A stretch of DNA of 64,000 nt from Duganella margarita (GCF_009857535.1 NZ_WWCS01000005.1:186001-250000); one strand, 5' to 3'. Positions 18,514-27,825 are shown, counted from the stretch's first letter. The notes: generated by a model not told the origin, from the sequence alone. Numbers and translations are program-made.

Positions 18514-19956
18514 TTAGCTGGCGCCCCAGAAAATCAGCGCGAACAGCAGGCCGACCAGCAGGCTGGCGCGGTCCTTCAGCGCGAACACCACCGGGTCGTC
18601 GTGCATCTGGCCGCGGTGGGTCAGCATCCAGGTGCGGGTGACCCAGAACAGCAGCAGCGGGCAGGCCAGCCAGATCAGCTGCGGCCGGCTGTACAGCGCC
18701 ACCGTGGCGCGATCCTGGGTGTACAGCGCCAGCACCAGCACCGACAGATAGCCGGACGCCGCGCCCAGCGAGGAAATCATTTCGAGGTCGCCGGGGAAGT
18801 AGCCGCGGCCGCTGGCCTGGGCGGTTTCGCCGCGGCGCCGCGCTTCGCGCAGTTCGGCGTAGCGCTTCACCAGCGCCAGGCTGAGGAAGATGAACATCGA
18901 GAACGCCAGCAGCCAGAAGGTCAGCGGCACGGCGAAGGCGGCGGCGCCGGCGATCAGGCGCAGCGTGTACAGCGCGGCCAGCGTGATGGCGTCCAGCGCC
19001 ATCAGCCGTTTCAGATACAGCGAATAACCGAGCGTGATGGCGTAATACGCCAGCAGCACCGCGCTGAAGCGCCACGGCAGCAGCCACAGCGCCAGCCCGA
19101 AGGCGGCCAGCAGCAACAGCGGCGCCAGCGCCATGCCGATGCCGAGCGACAGCTGGCCGGCCGCGAACGGCCGCTTGCGCTTGCTCTTGTGGCGGCGGTC
19201 GTCGGGCAGGTCGAGCAGGTCGTTGAGCAGGTAGACACTGGAGGCGCACAGGCTGAAGCAGATAAACGCCAGCACCCCGGCCAGCACGCGCGTCGGCTGG
19301 TTGGCCGCGTGCGCGGCCAGCAGCGGCAGGAAGATCAGCACGTTCTTGACCCACTGGTGCACGCGCATGGCGCGCAGCATGGTGCGCAGCTGTTGCAGCG
19401 GCGCGACCGGCGCCATGACGGCGGCGACGTTGCCCAGCGCGGCGGCGCGGCGCTGCAGCCGGCCGCCGGCGCTGACCACGTAGGCATGGCGCGCCGCCGC
19501 CCACACCGGCAGGTCATCGTTGGAATTGCCGGCGTAATCGTAGCCGCGCTGGCCATACTGCTGCAGCAGGCGGTCGCGCTTGCGCTCGGCCGACAGATTG
19601 ACGCCGTTTTCGGTGGCCAGCACCTCATCGAACAGTTGCAGGTGGGCGGCGATGCGCTCGGCATACAGCTGGTGGCTGGCGGTGGCCAGCACGATGCGGC
19701 GTCCGGCGGCGCGCTCGCGCCCGATCAGGTCCAGTACCCGCTGATCGTAGGGCAGGGTGGTGACGTCGATCTCGGCGGCCTGCGCCAGCCGCTGTTTCAG
19801 GTGGGCCTTGCCACCCGCCAGCCAGGCCAGCGGCGCCAGCAGCCGCAGCGGTTGGGCGCGGGTGTAGGCCAGCGCCGATTCCAGCAGCAGATCGGAACGC
19901 AGCAGCGTGCCGTCCAGGTCGACGACCAGCGGAATGGGATCGTCCCGGCGCATCAT
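18514..19956 (-). CDS. HAD phosphatase-UbiA prenyltransferase fusion (polyprenyl-phospho-ribose synthesis)
   Basis: About 480 residues. The N-terminal HAD domain begins with DLDGTLLRSD and has a later GNSNDD motif. The C-terminal UbiA domain (~195-480) has many helices and NDLLDLPDDRRHKSKRKRP, the NDxxDxxxD-type prenyltransferase motif. The same architecture joins the 5-phosphoribosyl-1-phosphate polyprenyltransferase with the phosphatase that removes the 5-phosphate, i.e. the two steps before DprE1/DprE2. It converges on the DprE operon with 16 bases between the genes. Start is uncertain: the ATG pair at 19956/19953 or a TTG at 19980; none has a good ribosome-binding site. Confidence 0.85.
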   Translation of the reverse strand: MMRRDDPIPLVVDLDGTLLRSDLLLESALAYTRAQPLRLLAPLAWLAGGKAHLKQRLAQAAEIDVTTLPYDQRVLDLIGRERAAGRRIVLATASHQLYAERIAAHLQLFDEVLATENGVNLSAERKRDRLLQQYGQRGYDYAGNSNDDLPVWAAARHAYVVSAGGRLQRRAAALGNVAAVMAPVAPLQQLRTMLRAMRVHQWVKNVLIFLPLLAAHAANQPTRVLAGVLAFICFSLCASSVYLLNDLLDLPDDRRHKSKRKRPFAAGQLSLGIGMALAPLLLLAAFGLALWLLPWRFSAVLLAYYAITLGYSLYLKRLMALDAITLAALYTLRLIAGAAAFAVPLTFWLLAFSMFIFLSLALVKRYAELREARRRGETAQASGRGYFPGDLEMISSLGAASGYLSVLVLALYTQDRATVALYSRPQLIWLACPLLLFWVTRTWMLTHRGQMHDDPVVFALKDRASLLVGLLFALIFWGAS

Positions 19957-20045
19957 GATGGGCGCCGTGGCAGATTGCAAAGGGGGCGGGGAGCAAGCAA
20001 AAGGTGGCGCGAGGTCATGGAAACTCTTGGTATGAAAGACCAGCT

Positions 20046-20074
20046 ATTATATTTGACGATTGCAAGAAAAGAAA
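20046..20074 (-). promoter_or_regulatory. Putative sigma70 promoter of the HAD-UbiA gene
   Basis: In an AT-rich gap, a perfect minus-strand -10 (TATAAT, at 20051-20046) is preceded 17 bases upstream by TTTCTT as a weak -35. The gap lies between the upstream glycosyltransferase stop and this gene, which suggests the UbiA gene has its own transcript. Confidence 0.45.
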
Positions 20075-20115
20075 TAAAGCCACAATAGCTATGCACGCCG
20101 GCGGGGCGGCGTTGA

Positions 20116-21294
20116 CTACAGCCAGCAGGTGGGCGCCACGCGCCAGCCTTGTTCGTCCAGCAACAGGCTGCTCAGCGCGCGCGCGCTGTCGGCCCAGTCG
20201 TGGCGCGGTAGCGCCGCCGACGCCGGCGCCCGGCCGGCCGCATGCAGCACCAGCCACTCGGTCAGGGCCGCCGCCAGGGTGGCGGCGTCGCCGTCGAAAT
20301 ACCAGGCGTGGTCGCCGCAGACTTCGCGGAAGACCGGGATGTCGCGGGCGATGATGGGCAGGCCATGGTGCGCCGCCTCGATCAGTGGCAGGCCGTAGCC
20401 TTCGCCGGCCGAAGCCGCCAGTAGCGCGGTGCTGCGGCGGTACAGCTGGCGCAGCGTGGCATCGCCGGCGTGGCGCAGCCAGAACAGGCGCTGGCCCCGC
20501 TCGGGATGGGCCTCGATGCGCGCGGCCAGGGTCTCGGTCATCCAGCCAGGCTTGCCGACGATGACCAGTTGCGCCGGCGTGCCGGCGGCCCACAGCTGCT
20601 CGAAGGCGTCCAGCGCCGCGTGGTGCATCTTGCGTGGCTCCAGCGTGCCGACCATCAGCAAGGTCGGCGCCAGCGCCAGCTGGTCCAGCACCCGCTGTTC
20701 CTCGGCGCTGACTGCGGTGTGGGCCGGCAGCGCGGCGGCCGGGTCGTGTTCAAAGTCGGCGCCGAGCGGGAAGGCGGCCACCCGCAGCGTGCCGGCGCGG
20801 GCGATGCGCTGCTGTTCCAGCCAGCCGCACAGCTCATCGGCCACCGTGTGCGAGATGCACAGCAGGCCGTCGGCAGTAGCCGCCACGGTGTCCAGCCAGC
20901 GCGCAAACCACGGCGCCGCGCCTTCGATGAACATGGCCGGCATCAGTAGCGGCAGCAGGTCGTAGACCACGAAGTACAGGCGCACGCCGTGGCGGCGCAG
21001 GTCGTCCAGCACGGCGCGGTTGTGCGGCAGTTGATCGGGGCACAGGTCGAGGCCGAGAAAGATATCGCCGGCGCGCACCTGGATGGCGCGCGCGGCGCCG
21101 TCGGCGGCCGGCGCCAGCTGTTCGGCATAGGCATAGTAGCCGCCGGCGTCGTACACCGGGGCGATGACGTAACCGGCCGGCGGCGCCGCCTGCAAGGCCT
21201 GCAGCAGGTTGCGCGCCAGGCGCTGGATGCCTGAATGATCGTCCTGGTGCACCAGCACCGACAGGTCGACCAGCAACTGGCGCGCGACGTTCAT
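20116..21294 (-). CDS. Glycosyltransferase family 4 (GT-B)
   Basis: 392 residues. The N-terminal domain opens with LLVDLSVLVHQDDHSGIQR and includes GDIFLGLDL and YFVVYDLLPLL. The C-terminal GT4 domain has MVGTLEPRK and the E-x7-E-like AGEGYGLPLIEA segment, which binds the nucleotide-sugar phosphate. It should add a sugar to a lipid-linked polysaccharide at the inner face of the membrane. The ATG lies one base after the stop of the 998-residue glycosyltransferase. The C-terminal ~137 residues of that protein are a degraded relative of this protein's N-terminus, so the two genes share history. It is the last gene of the Wzm/Wzt operon. Confidence 0.88.
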   Translation of the reverse strand: MNVARQLLVDLSVLVHQDDHSGIQRLARNLLQALQAAPPAGYVIAPVYDAGGYYAYAEQLAPAADGAARAIQVRAGDIFLGLDLCPDQLPHNRAVLDDLRRHGVRLYFVVYDLLPLLMPAMFIEGAAPWFARWLDTVAATADGLLCISHTVADELCGWLEQQRIARAGTLRVAAFPLGADFEHDPAAALPAHTAVSAEEQRVLDQLALAPTLLMVGTLEPRKMHHAALDAFEQLWAAGTPAQLVIVGKPGWMTETLAARIEAHPERGQRLFWLRHAGDATLRQLYRRSTALLAASAGEGYGLPLIEAAHHGLPIIARDIPVFREVCGDHAWYFDGDAATLAAALTEWLVLHAAGRAPASAALPRHDWADSARALSSLLLDEQGWRVAPTCWL

Positions 21295-21295
21295 C

Positions 21296-24292
21296 TCAGG
21301 CCTCGCTCAGCGTCAGGTCGGTGGCGCGGCCAGCGGCCAGCGCGGCCTGCAGGCGCGCGCCAGCGTCGGCCGCCAGCTGCGGGCCCGGCCAGGCGCTCAG
21401 CAGCAGCGGCACGCCGCGGTCGCGCAGCTGGTTGCTGTCGAGCGGGGCTGCCGGCGCCGCGTCCAGCGCCAGCACGCGGTCGCCTTCCTGCAACTCGATC
21501 GGGCTGTCCTCGAGCTGCAATTCCGGCCGGCCGATCAGATCCAGCGCGTAGCGGCGCGCGTAGCGGTACTGGCCGTCGACCAGTTGCACCGGCTCGGTCC
21601 GGTAGCCGGCCGGCGCCTCGGTCAGCAGCGTCAGCAGCAGCTGTTCCTGCGCTGCCGCCTGCGGACCACGGCGCGCCGGCTCGGCCAGCGCGCTGACGTC
21701 GATCAGCAGCTGCGGCAGACCGCGGCGGGCGCGGTTGGCGGCCAGGCTGGCGGCGCTGGCCAGCAGGTCGGCGTCGCTCGGCGCCACCTGGGTGTCGATT
21801 TCGGCCAGGCCGCGCAGCACCTGGCGTTGCAGGCCATGCGGATGGTCGCGCGCGAAGCCCTCGATCACCTCGTGATAGGTGGCGCCGATGCGGGCCGGGT
21901 GGTGCACCGCGGCCATGTAGTCGCCGGCGGCGCGCGCCAGGCGCGCGGCCAGTTGCGGCTCGCGGCGCAGGCGCAGCAGGGCGTCGCCCAGTTCCTGTGC
22001 GGTGAACTGGTCGGGCAGCTTGATGGCCACGTCGTCCGGCACTTCGGCCGCCGAGCCGTGCGCATTGATCACGGTCGGTAGCCGGTAGGCCAGGCAATCG
22101 AGCACGGTGGCCGAGGTCTCGCCGCGCGACCGGCTGCGCAGCTGCACGGCGGCGTCGGCGGCAGCCAGGTACAGGCGGTAGGTGGCCGGGCTGGCGAAGC
22201 CGGTGATCTCGATATCCTTGCGGTTGCCGATGCGGGTTTCCAGCGCGCGGCCGAAATGCAGCACGTCATTGGCGCCGATGAACACCAGTTTGGCGTCCGG
22301 GTCCTGCGCCAGCTCGCTGCCGAGCCAGGCTTCAACGATCTGGTCGTTGCACTTGGTCACCGCCACCATGCCGAACGAGCAGACCAGGAACTGGCCGTCG
22401 GGTATGCCCAGCGCGCGGCGCGCGGCGGCCTTGTCGATGGCGCCCGGCAGCATGCGCAGCAGCGGGATCATCTGCCAGTCGGCGGCGCTGCCGGCGCCGT
22501 ACCAGTGTTCGGCCAGGTCGATCGCGTGCTGCGAGTGGACGATCATGCCGGCCGCGTGGTCGAGCACCGAACGGTTGCACGGATACTGGTACACCGAGGC
22601 GTCGCGGCCGTCACGGCCCTCGTCGATCAGCGCGCGGTAGCCGTGCGACAGGTACAGCGCGCGGCAGTAGGCGTTCGGATACGGGCTGGCGCCGGCTGCG
22701 TAGTTGGTGATGCCGCTCATGTAAAAGTCGTGCAAGACCACCACGCCCGGATGGCGCTCCAGCAGCCCGAACATATGCTGGTGGAAGGCCGAGTTGCCGA
22801 AGTGGTACATGATGCGGTCGTAGCGGTGCGCGTGCTGCTCAAACCATGCCACCGAACGTTGCGGGAAATTGGCGGCGCTCCAGGCGTCGCCCAGGTTGTC
22901 CTGGGCCAGCACCAGTTCGACCTCGTAGTAGCGCGCCAGTTCCGGCAGCAGGTCGGCGCTGTAGTCGGCAATGCCGGAGCGTTCCGGCGGCAGCGGCGAG
23001 ACATATGCCAGGCGCGGGCGGCGGCCCGGCAGCGCGGCCTGCACCGCCACGGCGGCGTTGCGCGCCGCGTGATTGCGCGCGTGGACTTCCTCGAAGGCCG
23101 CCAGCGCGGTCCGGGCGCTGGCGTCCCACGAGAATCGCTTGGCGTGCTCCAGGCCGTGCGCGGCCAGGTCGGCGGCAAAGCCGGGGTTGCTCAATACTTC
23201 GGCCATCTTGTCGCGGATCGCCGCCGGCCGGGTCGGATCGAACAGGGCGTCGGCGCGGCCCACCACTTCCGGGATGCTGCTGCTGTCCGAGCCGATGGTC
23301 GGCACGCCGCACGACATCGCTTCCAGCGCCGGCAGGCCGAAGCCTTCCTGCAGCGACGGGAACACGAACAGCGCGGCGCGGTTGTACAGCGACAGCAGGT
23401 CGTCGTCGGAAACAAAGCCGGTCAGCACCACGTCGCCGGCCGGCAGCTTGAACTTGGCGGCCAATTGCAGCAGGCGGTGGCGGTCGACGTCCTGGATGCT
23501 GCACACCACGGCCAGCTGGTATTGCGCGCGCAGCGGCGCCGGCAGCAGGGCGTAGGCTTCGATCAGGCCTTCGATATTCTTGCGGTAGTCGACGCCGCCG
23601 GTGTACATGATGAAGCTGCGCTGGATGCCGAACTTGGCTTCCAGCGCGGCGGCGTCGGCCGGGCTCAGCGTGCGCGGCCGGAACATGCTGTCCACCGCCG
23701 ACGAGATATTGACCACGCGCTCTTCCGCCAGTTGCAGTGCCTCGATGCCCTCGCGCCGCGAATGGCCGGAAATGGCCAGCAGCAGTTCGGCGTTCTTCAG
23801 CCCTTGCAGCTTGCGGTAGTACCAGGCGGCCGCGCGCGCGTCGGTCAGGTAGACCTCCTTGCGCAGCAGCGGAATCAGGTCGTACAGCGTGACGGCGGTG
23901 TCGTAGCGCTGCTCGCCGGGCGGGCAGGACACCACCGCGTCGTCGCTCAGGCCCTCGAACAGGCTGGCCACGTGCAGCACGTCCGGCTTCAGGCTGGCCA
24001 GGTAGGCGCTGCGCAGCTGTTCCGCCGCGCGCACGCGCCAGGCGTTGCGTTCATCGTATTCGGACACCGGGCCGGGCAGGTGGCACAGCTTGATCTGGTC
24101 GGGCGGCAGCAGGCCGTCGAAGGCGGCGCGCACGGCGGCGGTGCCCTTGGCCAGCTGGCCGTTGAGGACGATTTGCAGCTGGTGATTGCCGGCGTTGCGC
24201 AGCATGGCTTGCGCCAGCGCGAGCGAGTAGCGGCCGATGCCGCGGTTCATGCTGGCGGCCTGGCAGGCCTGCAGGTCGAGAAGAATGCGCAT
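21296..24292 (-). CDS. Tandem two-domain GT4 glycosyltransferase with a partial third domain
   Basis: 998 residues. The first GT-B unit (~1-405) has RGIGRYSLALAQAM, YTGGVDYRKN and the EGFGLPALEAMSCG nucleotide-sugar site. The second (~425-850) opens LAYVSPLPPERSGIADYSADLLP and has RSRGETSATVLDCLA at the equivalent site. Residues ~862-998 resemble only the start of a third unit (LLIDVSALAEP, APAGYRTEPV, GDRVLALDA) and stop before any sugar-binding site. Large multi-domain GT4 proteins of this kind polymerise or cap O-polysaccharides made in Wzm/Wzt systems. It lies 7 bases after the FkbM-family gene and one base before the next GT4 gene. Confidence 0.88.
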   Translation of the reverse strand: MRILLDLQACQAASMNRGIGRYSLALAQAMLRNAGNHQLQIVLNGQLAKGTAAVRAAFDGLLPPDQIKLCHLPGPVSEYDERNAWRVRAAEQLRSAYLASLKPDVLHVASLFEGLSDDAVVSCPPGEQRYDTAVTLYDLIPLLRKEVYLTDARAAAWYYRKLQGLKNAELLLAISGHSRREGIEALQLAEERVVNISSAVDSMFRPRTLSPADAAALEAKFGIQRSFIMYTGGVDYRKNIEGLIEAYALLPAPLRAQYQLAVVCSIQDVDRHRLLQLAAKFKLPAGDVVLTGFVSDDDLLSLYNRAALFVFPSLQEGFGLPALEAMSCGVPTIGSDSSSIPEVVGRADALFDPTRPAAIRDKMAEVLSNPGFAADLAAHGLEHAKRFSWDASARTALAAFEEVHARNHAARNAAVAVQAALPGRRPRLAYVSPLPPERSGIADYSADLLPELARYYEVELVLAQDNLGDAWSAANFPQRSVAWFEQHAHRYDRIMYHFGNSAFHQHMFGLLERHPGVVVLHDFYMSGITNYAAGASPYPNAYCRALYLSHGYRALIDEGRDGRDASVYQYPCNRSVLDHAAGMIVHSQHAIDLAEHWYGAGSAADWQMIPLLRMLPGAIDKAAARRALGIPDGQFLVCSFGMVAVTKCNDQIVEAWLGSELAQDPDAKLVFIGANDVLHFGRALETRIGNRKDIEITGFASPATYRLYLAAADAAVQLRSRSRGETSATVLDCLAYRLPTVINAHGSAAEVPDDVAIKLPDQFTAQELGDALLRLRREPQLAARLARAAGDYMAAVHHPARIGATYHEVIEGFARDHPHGLQRQVLRGLAEIDTQVAPSDADLLASAASLAANRARRGLPQLLIDVSALAEPARRGPQAAAQEQLLLTLLTEAPAGYRTEPVQLVDGQYRYARRYALDLIGRPELQLEDSPIELQEGDRVLALDAAPAAPLDSNQLRDRGVPLLLSAWPGPQLAADAGARLQAALAAGRATDLTLSEA

Positions 24293-24299
24293 AGTCTGA

Positions 24300-25793
24300 T
24301 TATGGGTTGCGGGCGCGCTGCACGGCTTGCAGCAGCTGGTCGTAGACCTGGCGGGTGGCCGGTGGCAAGTGGTCCGGCTGGGTATCGGCCGGCAGCATCG
24401 GCGCGGCGCCGGCCTGGTCGGCCGGCGCCTGCGTGCTGCGCATGGCGATGGTGCGCAGCAGGCGCACCATGCGTGGCGAGCGCCCCAGCTGGCGGCGCAG
24501 GAAATGGTCCAGTGCCGGACGGCGCTGGATAAAGCGCATGGCGCGCCGCGCCACGCCCTTGGCCACCGCCGTCAGGCTCTGGCGGCTGCGGCGGCGCGCG
24601 CGCGCGGCCAGGTCGCGGCATTGCCACAGCCGGTGGCGTAACTGGTGGCGCAGGTACTTGACGGCCTTGACGGCGCCGCGGATCGGCCGTGCCAGGCGCC
24701 AGGCGACGCTGTGGTAAATCGCATCCAGTTCGCCCTGCAGGCGGCGCGTGTGCGCTACCTGCCATTCCATCTGCACCGCCAGGGCGTCGACCCGGGTGAC
24801 CTGATGGGCGGCGTCGGCCGCGTGGGCTTCGGCGCGGGCATCGTTATGATCGGCACGCGCGCTTTGTTCGGCGGTGCGCTGGTTGGCTGCCTGCAGCTCA
24901 CCGGTGAGTTGGGCCAGCGCCTGCTCCTGGTCCAGACGGGCCTGAGCAAGCGCCTGTTCGGTATGCTGGCGGTCAAGCTGCGCCTGCGTCAGTTGCTGTT
25001 GCAAATGCTCGGCGCGCTCGAGCAGTCCGCGTTCGTGGGCTGCCACCCAGTCCTGCGCCGCGCGTTCGGCCGCCAGGCCGGCGGCGGCGCGCTCGCGCCA
25101 TGCGGTCAGCGGCATGGTGTAGTGGTGGTCTTCGGCCAGCACGAACTGGTCGCCGGCGTGCGGCGGCAGCGCCAGCACGGCGGCCAGCGCCGCCTGCTGC
25201 GGGCTGACGTAGTAGCATTTGTCGCCGTCCTGGTAGGCCAGTGTGTAGCGTGCCGCCTGCATGGCCGCCGCAATCGCGGCATCGTCCGGGTGCTGGCGCA
25301 CCAGCACGATCCATGGCTGCCAGCGCGCCAGCTCGAAGCCGGCCAGCACCTCGGCCTCGGCGCCGTTGACGGCCAGGTTGACGAAGTGGATCGCGCCTTC
25401 CGCATGCTCCTCGCAAATCGCGTCCAGCGTGGTTTGCCGCACCGGGCGCTGCATGACTTCCAGGCCGTCGGTGCGGCAGGCGCGCGCCTGCTCGGCGTCG
25501 GTGCTGGAGCGCTGGCTGGCGCCGCTGTCGTAGAACAGCGCTTCGCCGTCCGTGCTGCCGGCCAGCAGCGCCAGCGTGACGTCGGCCGGGCGCGCGGCGC
25601 TCAGGCGTTCCTGCAGCGCGCGCGCCGGTTCCAGGTTGATGCCGCGCCAGCCGCGCTGGTAGAACGCCTGGGTGACCGAGCCGAGCACCGGGGCGCCGGC
25701 GCCGACATCGACGTAAAAGCCATGCGCGACGTGGCGCAGCGCGCGCCACAACATCACGTCTTCAAAATTCGGGGCGTAGGAAACGAAGTTCAT
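24300..25793 (-). CDS. FkbM-family methyltransferase with C-terminal coiled coil
   Basis: 497 residues. The N-terminal ~205 residues are an FkbM-type SAM-dependent methyltransferase: YVDVGAGAPVLGSVTQAFY (SAM loop), GINLEP and the HFVNLAVNGAEAEVLAG region. Residues ~235-360 are a Gln/Ala-rich coiled coil. Then comes SVAWRLARPIRG, a motif seen in many polysaccharide-cluster glycosyltransferases and methyltransferases, and a very basic tail. It probably methylates a sugar of the exported glycan. Methylation can mark the chain end in ABC-dependent O-antigen systems, with the coiled coil acting as a ruler, but that role is inferred. Its ATG overlaps the wzt stop (ATGA). Confidence 0.85.
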   Translation of the reverse strand: MNFVSYAPNFEDVMLWRALRHVAHGFYVDVGAGAPVLGSVTQAFYQRGWRGINLEPARALQERLSAARPADVTLALLAGSTDGEALFYDSGASQRSSTDAEQARACRTDGLEVMQRPVRQTTLDAICEEHAEGAIHFVNLAVNGAEAEVLAGFELARWQPWIVLVRQHPDDAAIAAAMQAARYTLAYQDGDKCYYVSPQQAALAAVLALPPHAGDQFVLAEDHHYTMPLTAWRERAAAGLAAERAAQDWVAAHERGLLERAEHLQQQLTQAQLDRQHTEQALAQARLDQEQALAQLTGELQAANQRTAEQSARADHNDARAEAHAADAAHQVTRVDALAVQMEWQVAHTRRLQGELDAIYHSVAWRLARPIRGAVKAVKYLRHQLRHRLWQCRDLAARARRRSRQSLTAVAKGVARRAMRFIQRRPALDHFLRRQLGRSPRMVRLLRTIAMRSTQAPADQAGAAPMLPADTQPDHLPPATRQVYDQLLQAVQRARNP

Positions 25794-27028
25794 GCGGAGC
25801 CTTCATGACGTTGGATCGACAGCGCCGGCGCCAGCCAGGTGCAGCCCTCGAAATACGGCAGATTCAGATTCATCACATTGAACACCAGCGCCAGGTCGCG
25901 CCACTCGTAATTGTCGACCAGGTGGGTGTCGGCGCTGTGCAGCGCGGTGGCGACCGAATAGCTGCCGACGCCGAGGTCGAGCGGGAAGGCGAAATCGACC
26001 GTCAGGCGCTGGCCGGCCTGCACCGCGCCGATCGGCTGGCCCATGTGGTGGGTGTTGGTGCCGAAAATGTTCTGGCCCAGCCGGTCCTTGATGCGGATGC
26101 CCAGCGTCAGGTTGCCGATGTCGGCCCGGATGGCGACCTCGATGCGCAGCGTGGCCGGGGCGCCGGCCGCCAGCATCTCGGCCCGCTCGCCCTTGGCGTC
26201 GAGGATGGCGATGTCGGTCACGCTGGCCTCGCCGGTGCCAGAGATGGTGGCCAGCTTGCCGCTGTCGGTGGCTTCCTGGCGCACCGTCTGGTTTTCCTTT
26301 TCCGCGATCATGGCGTTGTAATAGTCCATGATTTCCTCGGGCGGGCCTTCCTTGCTGACGCGGCCGCGCTCGAGCAGGATGGCGCGGTCGCACACCGACT
26401 GGATCGCGCTCTTGTCGTGCGAGACGATCAGCAGCGTGGTGCCCTGGGTGCGGAAGGCGCGGATGCGCTCAAAGCTCTTGTGCTGGAAATAGGCGTCGCC
26501 GACCGACAGCGCCTCGTCGACGATCAGCACGTCGGGGCGCTTGGCGGTGGCCACCGCGAACGCCAGCCGCATCTGCATGCCGCTGGAGTACACGCGCACC
26601 GGCTGGTCGATGTAGTCGCCGATCTCGGCAAACGCCTCGATCTCCGGCATCAGCGCATGCAGCTCGTCCATGGTGAGGCCGATCAGCTGGCCCGACATGA
26701 AGACGTTCTGACGTCCCGTGAAGTCGGGATGGAAGCCCATGCCCAGCTCCAGCATGGCGGCCACGCGGCCGTGCATGGCGACGCTGCCGCGGGTTGGCGC
26801 GGCGGTGCCGGTGATCATTTTCAGCAGCGTGCTCTTGCCGGCGCCATTGACGCCGATGATGCCCAGCGCCTGGCCGGGCGCGACCGCGAAGCTGATGTCC
26901 TGCAACACGTGGATGGTTTCGTGGCGCGCGCCGGCGAACGGCAGCAGCCATTCCAGCAGGCGGTCGCGGTGGCTGGCGTAGCGCTTGTACGATTTGCCCA
27001 GGCCGGATACTTGGATACTGCCGTTCAT
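25790..27028 (-). CDS. wzt: Polysaccharide ABC transporter ATP-binding protein with Wzt C-terminal domain
   Basis: 412 residues from the ATG at 27028; the ORF runs longer, but the upstream part lies inside the permease gene. Walker A is GVNGAGKST, the signature region is RVYSSGMQMRLAFAVA and Walker B is VLIVDEAL with the D-loop SVGD. Residues ~275-412 form a Wzt-type carbohydrate-binding domain (SVTDIAILD, GIRIKDRLGQNIFGTNT), which in known systems recognises the finished lipid-linked O-polysaccharide before export. The gene overlaps the permease and the methyltransferase by four bases each (ATGA at both ends), indicating strict coupling. With Wzm it exports the glycan assembled by the downstream glycosyltransferases. 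Confidence 0.92.
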   Translation of the reverse strand: MNGSIQVSGLGKSYKRYASHRDRLLEWLLPFAGARHETIHVLQDISFAVAPGQALGIIGVNGAGKSTLLKMITGTAAPTRGSVAMHGRVAAMLELGMGFHPDFTGRQNVFMSGQLIGLTMDELHALMPEIEAFAEIGDYIDQPVRVYSSGMQMRLAFAVATAKRPDVLIVDEALSVGDAYFQHKSFERIRAFRTQGTTLLIVSHDKSAIQSVCDRAILLERGRVSKEGPPEEIMDYYNAMIAEKENQTVRQEATDSGKLATISGTGEASVTDIAILDAKGERAEMLAAGAPATLRIEVAIRADIGNLTLGIRIKDRLGQNIFGTNTHHMGQPIGAVQAGQRLTVDFAFPLDLGVGSYSVATALHSADTHLVDNYEWRDLALVFNVMNLNLPYFEGCTWLAPALSIQRHEGSA

Positions 27029-27825
27029 AATTCGTCCACCATTTCTCCGCCGCGTTTGCGGAACAGCTTCAAGCCCAGCAGGCACAGCACCAGCGCCAGC
27101 AGCGTCACCGGCAGCAGCGTGGCCCATTCCGGCCACAGGCCGTTGACCAGGATGCGCTGGTAGGACATGATCAGCGGCGCCATCGGGTTCCACACCAGCA
27201 AATCGGCGACCGATGGCGGCAGCACCGTCGATGGATACACCACCGGCGTGAACCAGAACCAGAATTGCAGCGCGATGGTGTAGAACTGGGCGACGTCGCG
27301 GAAAAACACGTTGAGCACGCCGAGGATCAGGCCGAGACCGATGGAAAAGACGATCTGCACCAGCAGCACCGGGATCAGCGCCAGGAAGGGCCAGCCGGGG
27401 AAGTTGCCGGAGATGACGAGGAAGCCGGTGAACAGGCCGAAGATGATGCCGAAGTTAATCAGCGCATTGGTCACCACGATCACCGGCAGGCAGATGCGCG
27501 GGAAATTGATCTTTTTGATCAGGCCGGCATGCTCGAGGAACATGGTCTGGGCGCGGCCGGTGATTTCGGCAAACAGGCCCCAGGTCAGCACGCCGGCGCA
27601 CAGATAGATGCTGTAGGCGAAGGTGGAACTGGTGCCGGGCAGGCGCGAATGCATCACCTGGGCGAACACCACGGTGTAGACCACGATCATCGCCAGTGGG
27701 CTGAGCACGGTCCACAGCGCCCCCAGCAGGGAGTTGCGGTATTTCAGCTGGAATTCGCGCTGGACGCTGCTGAGGACGAAGCCGCGGTAGTTGTTCAGGT
27801 TGCCCAACAGGGCCAACGCGCTCAA
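27025..27825 (-). CDS. wzm: Polysaccharide ABC transporter permease (Wzm-type)
   Basis: 266 residues with six membrane helices and the ABC-2 polysaccharide exporter pattern: the N-terminal amphipathic segment LSSVQREFQLKYRNSLLG, and FWFWFTPVVYPSTVLPP before the last helices. It forms the channel moving undecaprenyl-linked polysaccharide to the periplasm together with the downstream ATPase. It is the first gene of the operon Wzm, Wzt, FkbM, GT4x2, GT4. The gap of 135 bases up to the Crp-type gene contains its promoter; an AT-rich stretch at ~27860-27915 is the likely place. Confidence 0.92.
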   Translation of the reverse strand: MSALALLGNLNNYRGFVLSSVQREFQLKYRNSLLGALWTVLSPLAMIVVYTVVFAQVMHSRLPGTSSTFAYSIYLCAGVLTWGLFAEITGRAQTMFLEHAGLIKKINFPRICLPVIVVTNALINFGIIFGLFTGFLVISGNFPGWPFLALIPVLLVQIVFSIGLGLILGVLNVFFRDVAQFYTIALQFWFWFTPVVYPSTVLPPSVADLLVWNPMAPLIMSYQRILVNGLWPEWATLLPVTLLALVLCLLGLKLFRKRGGEMVDEL

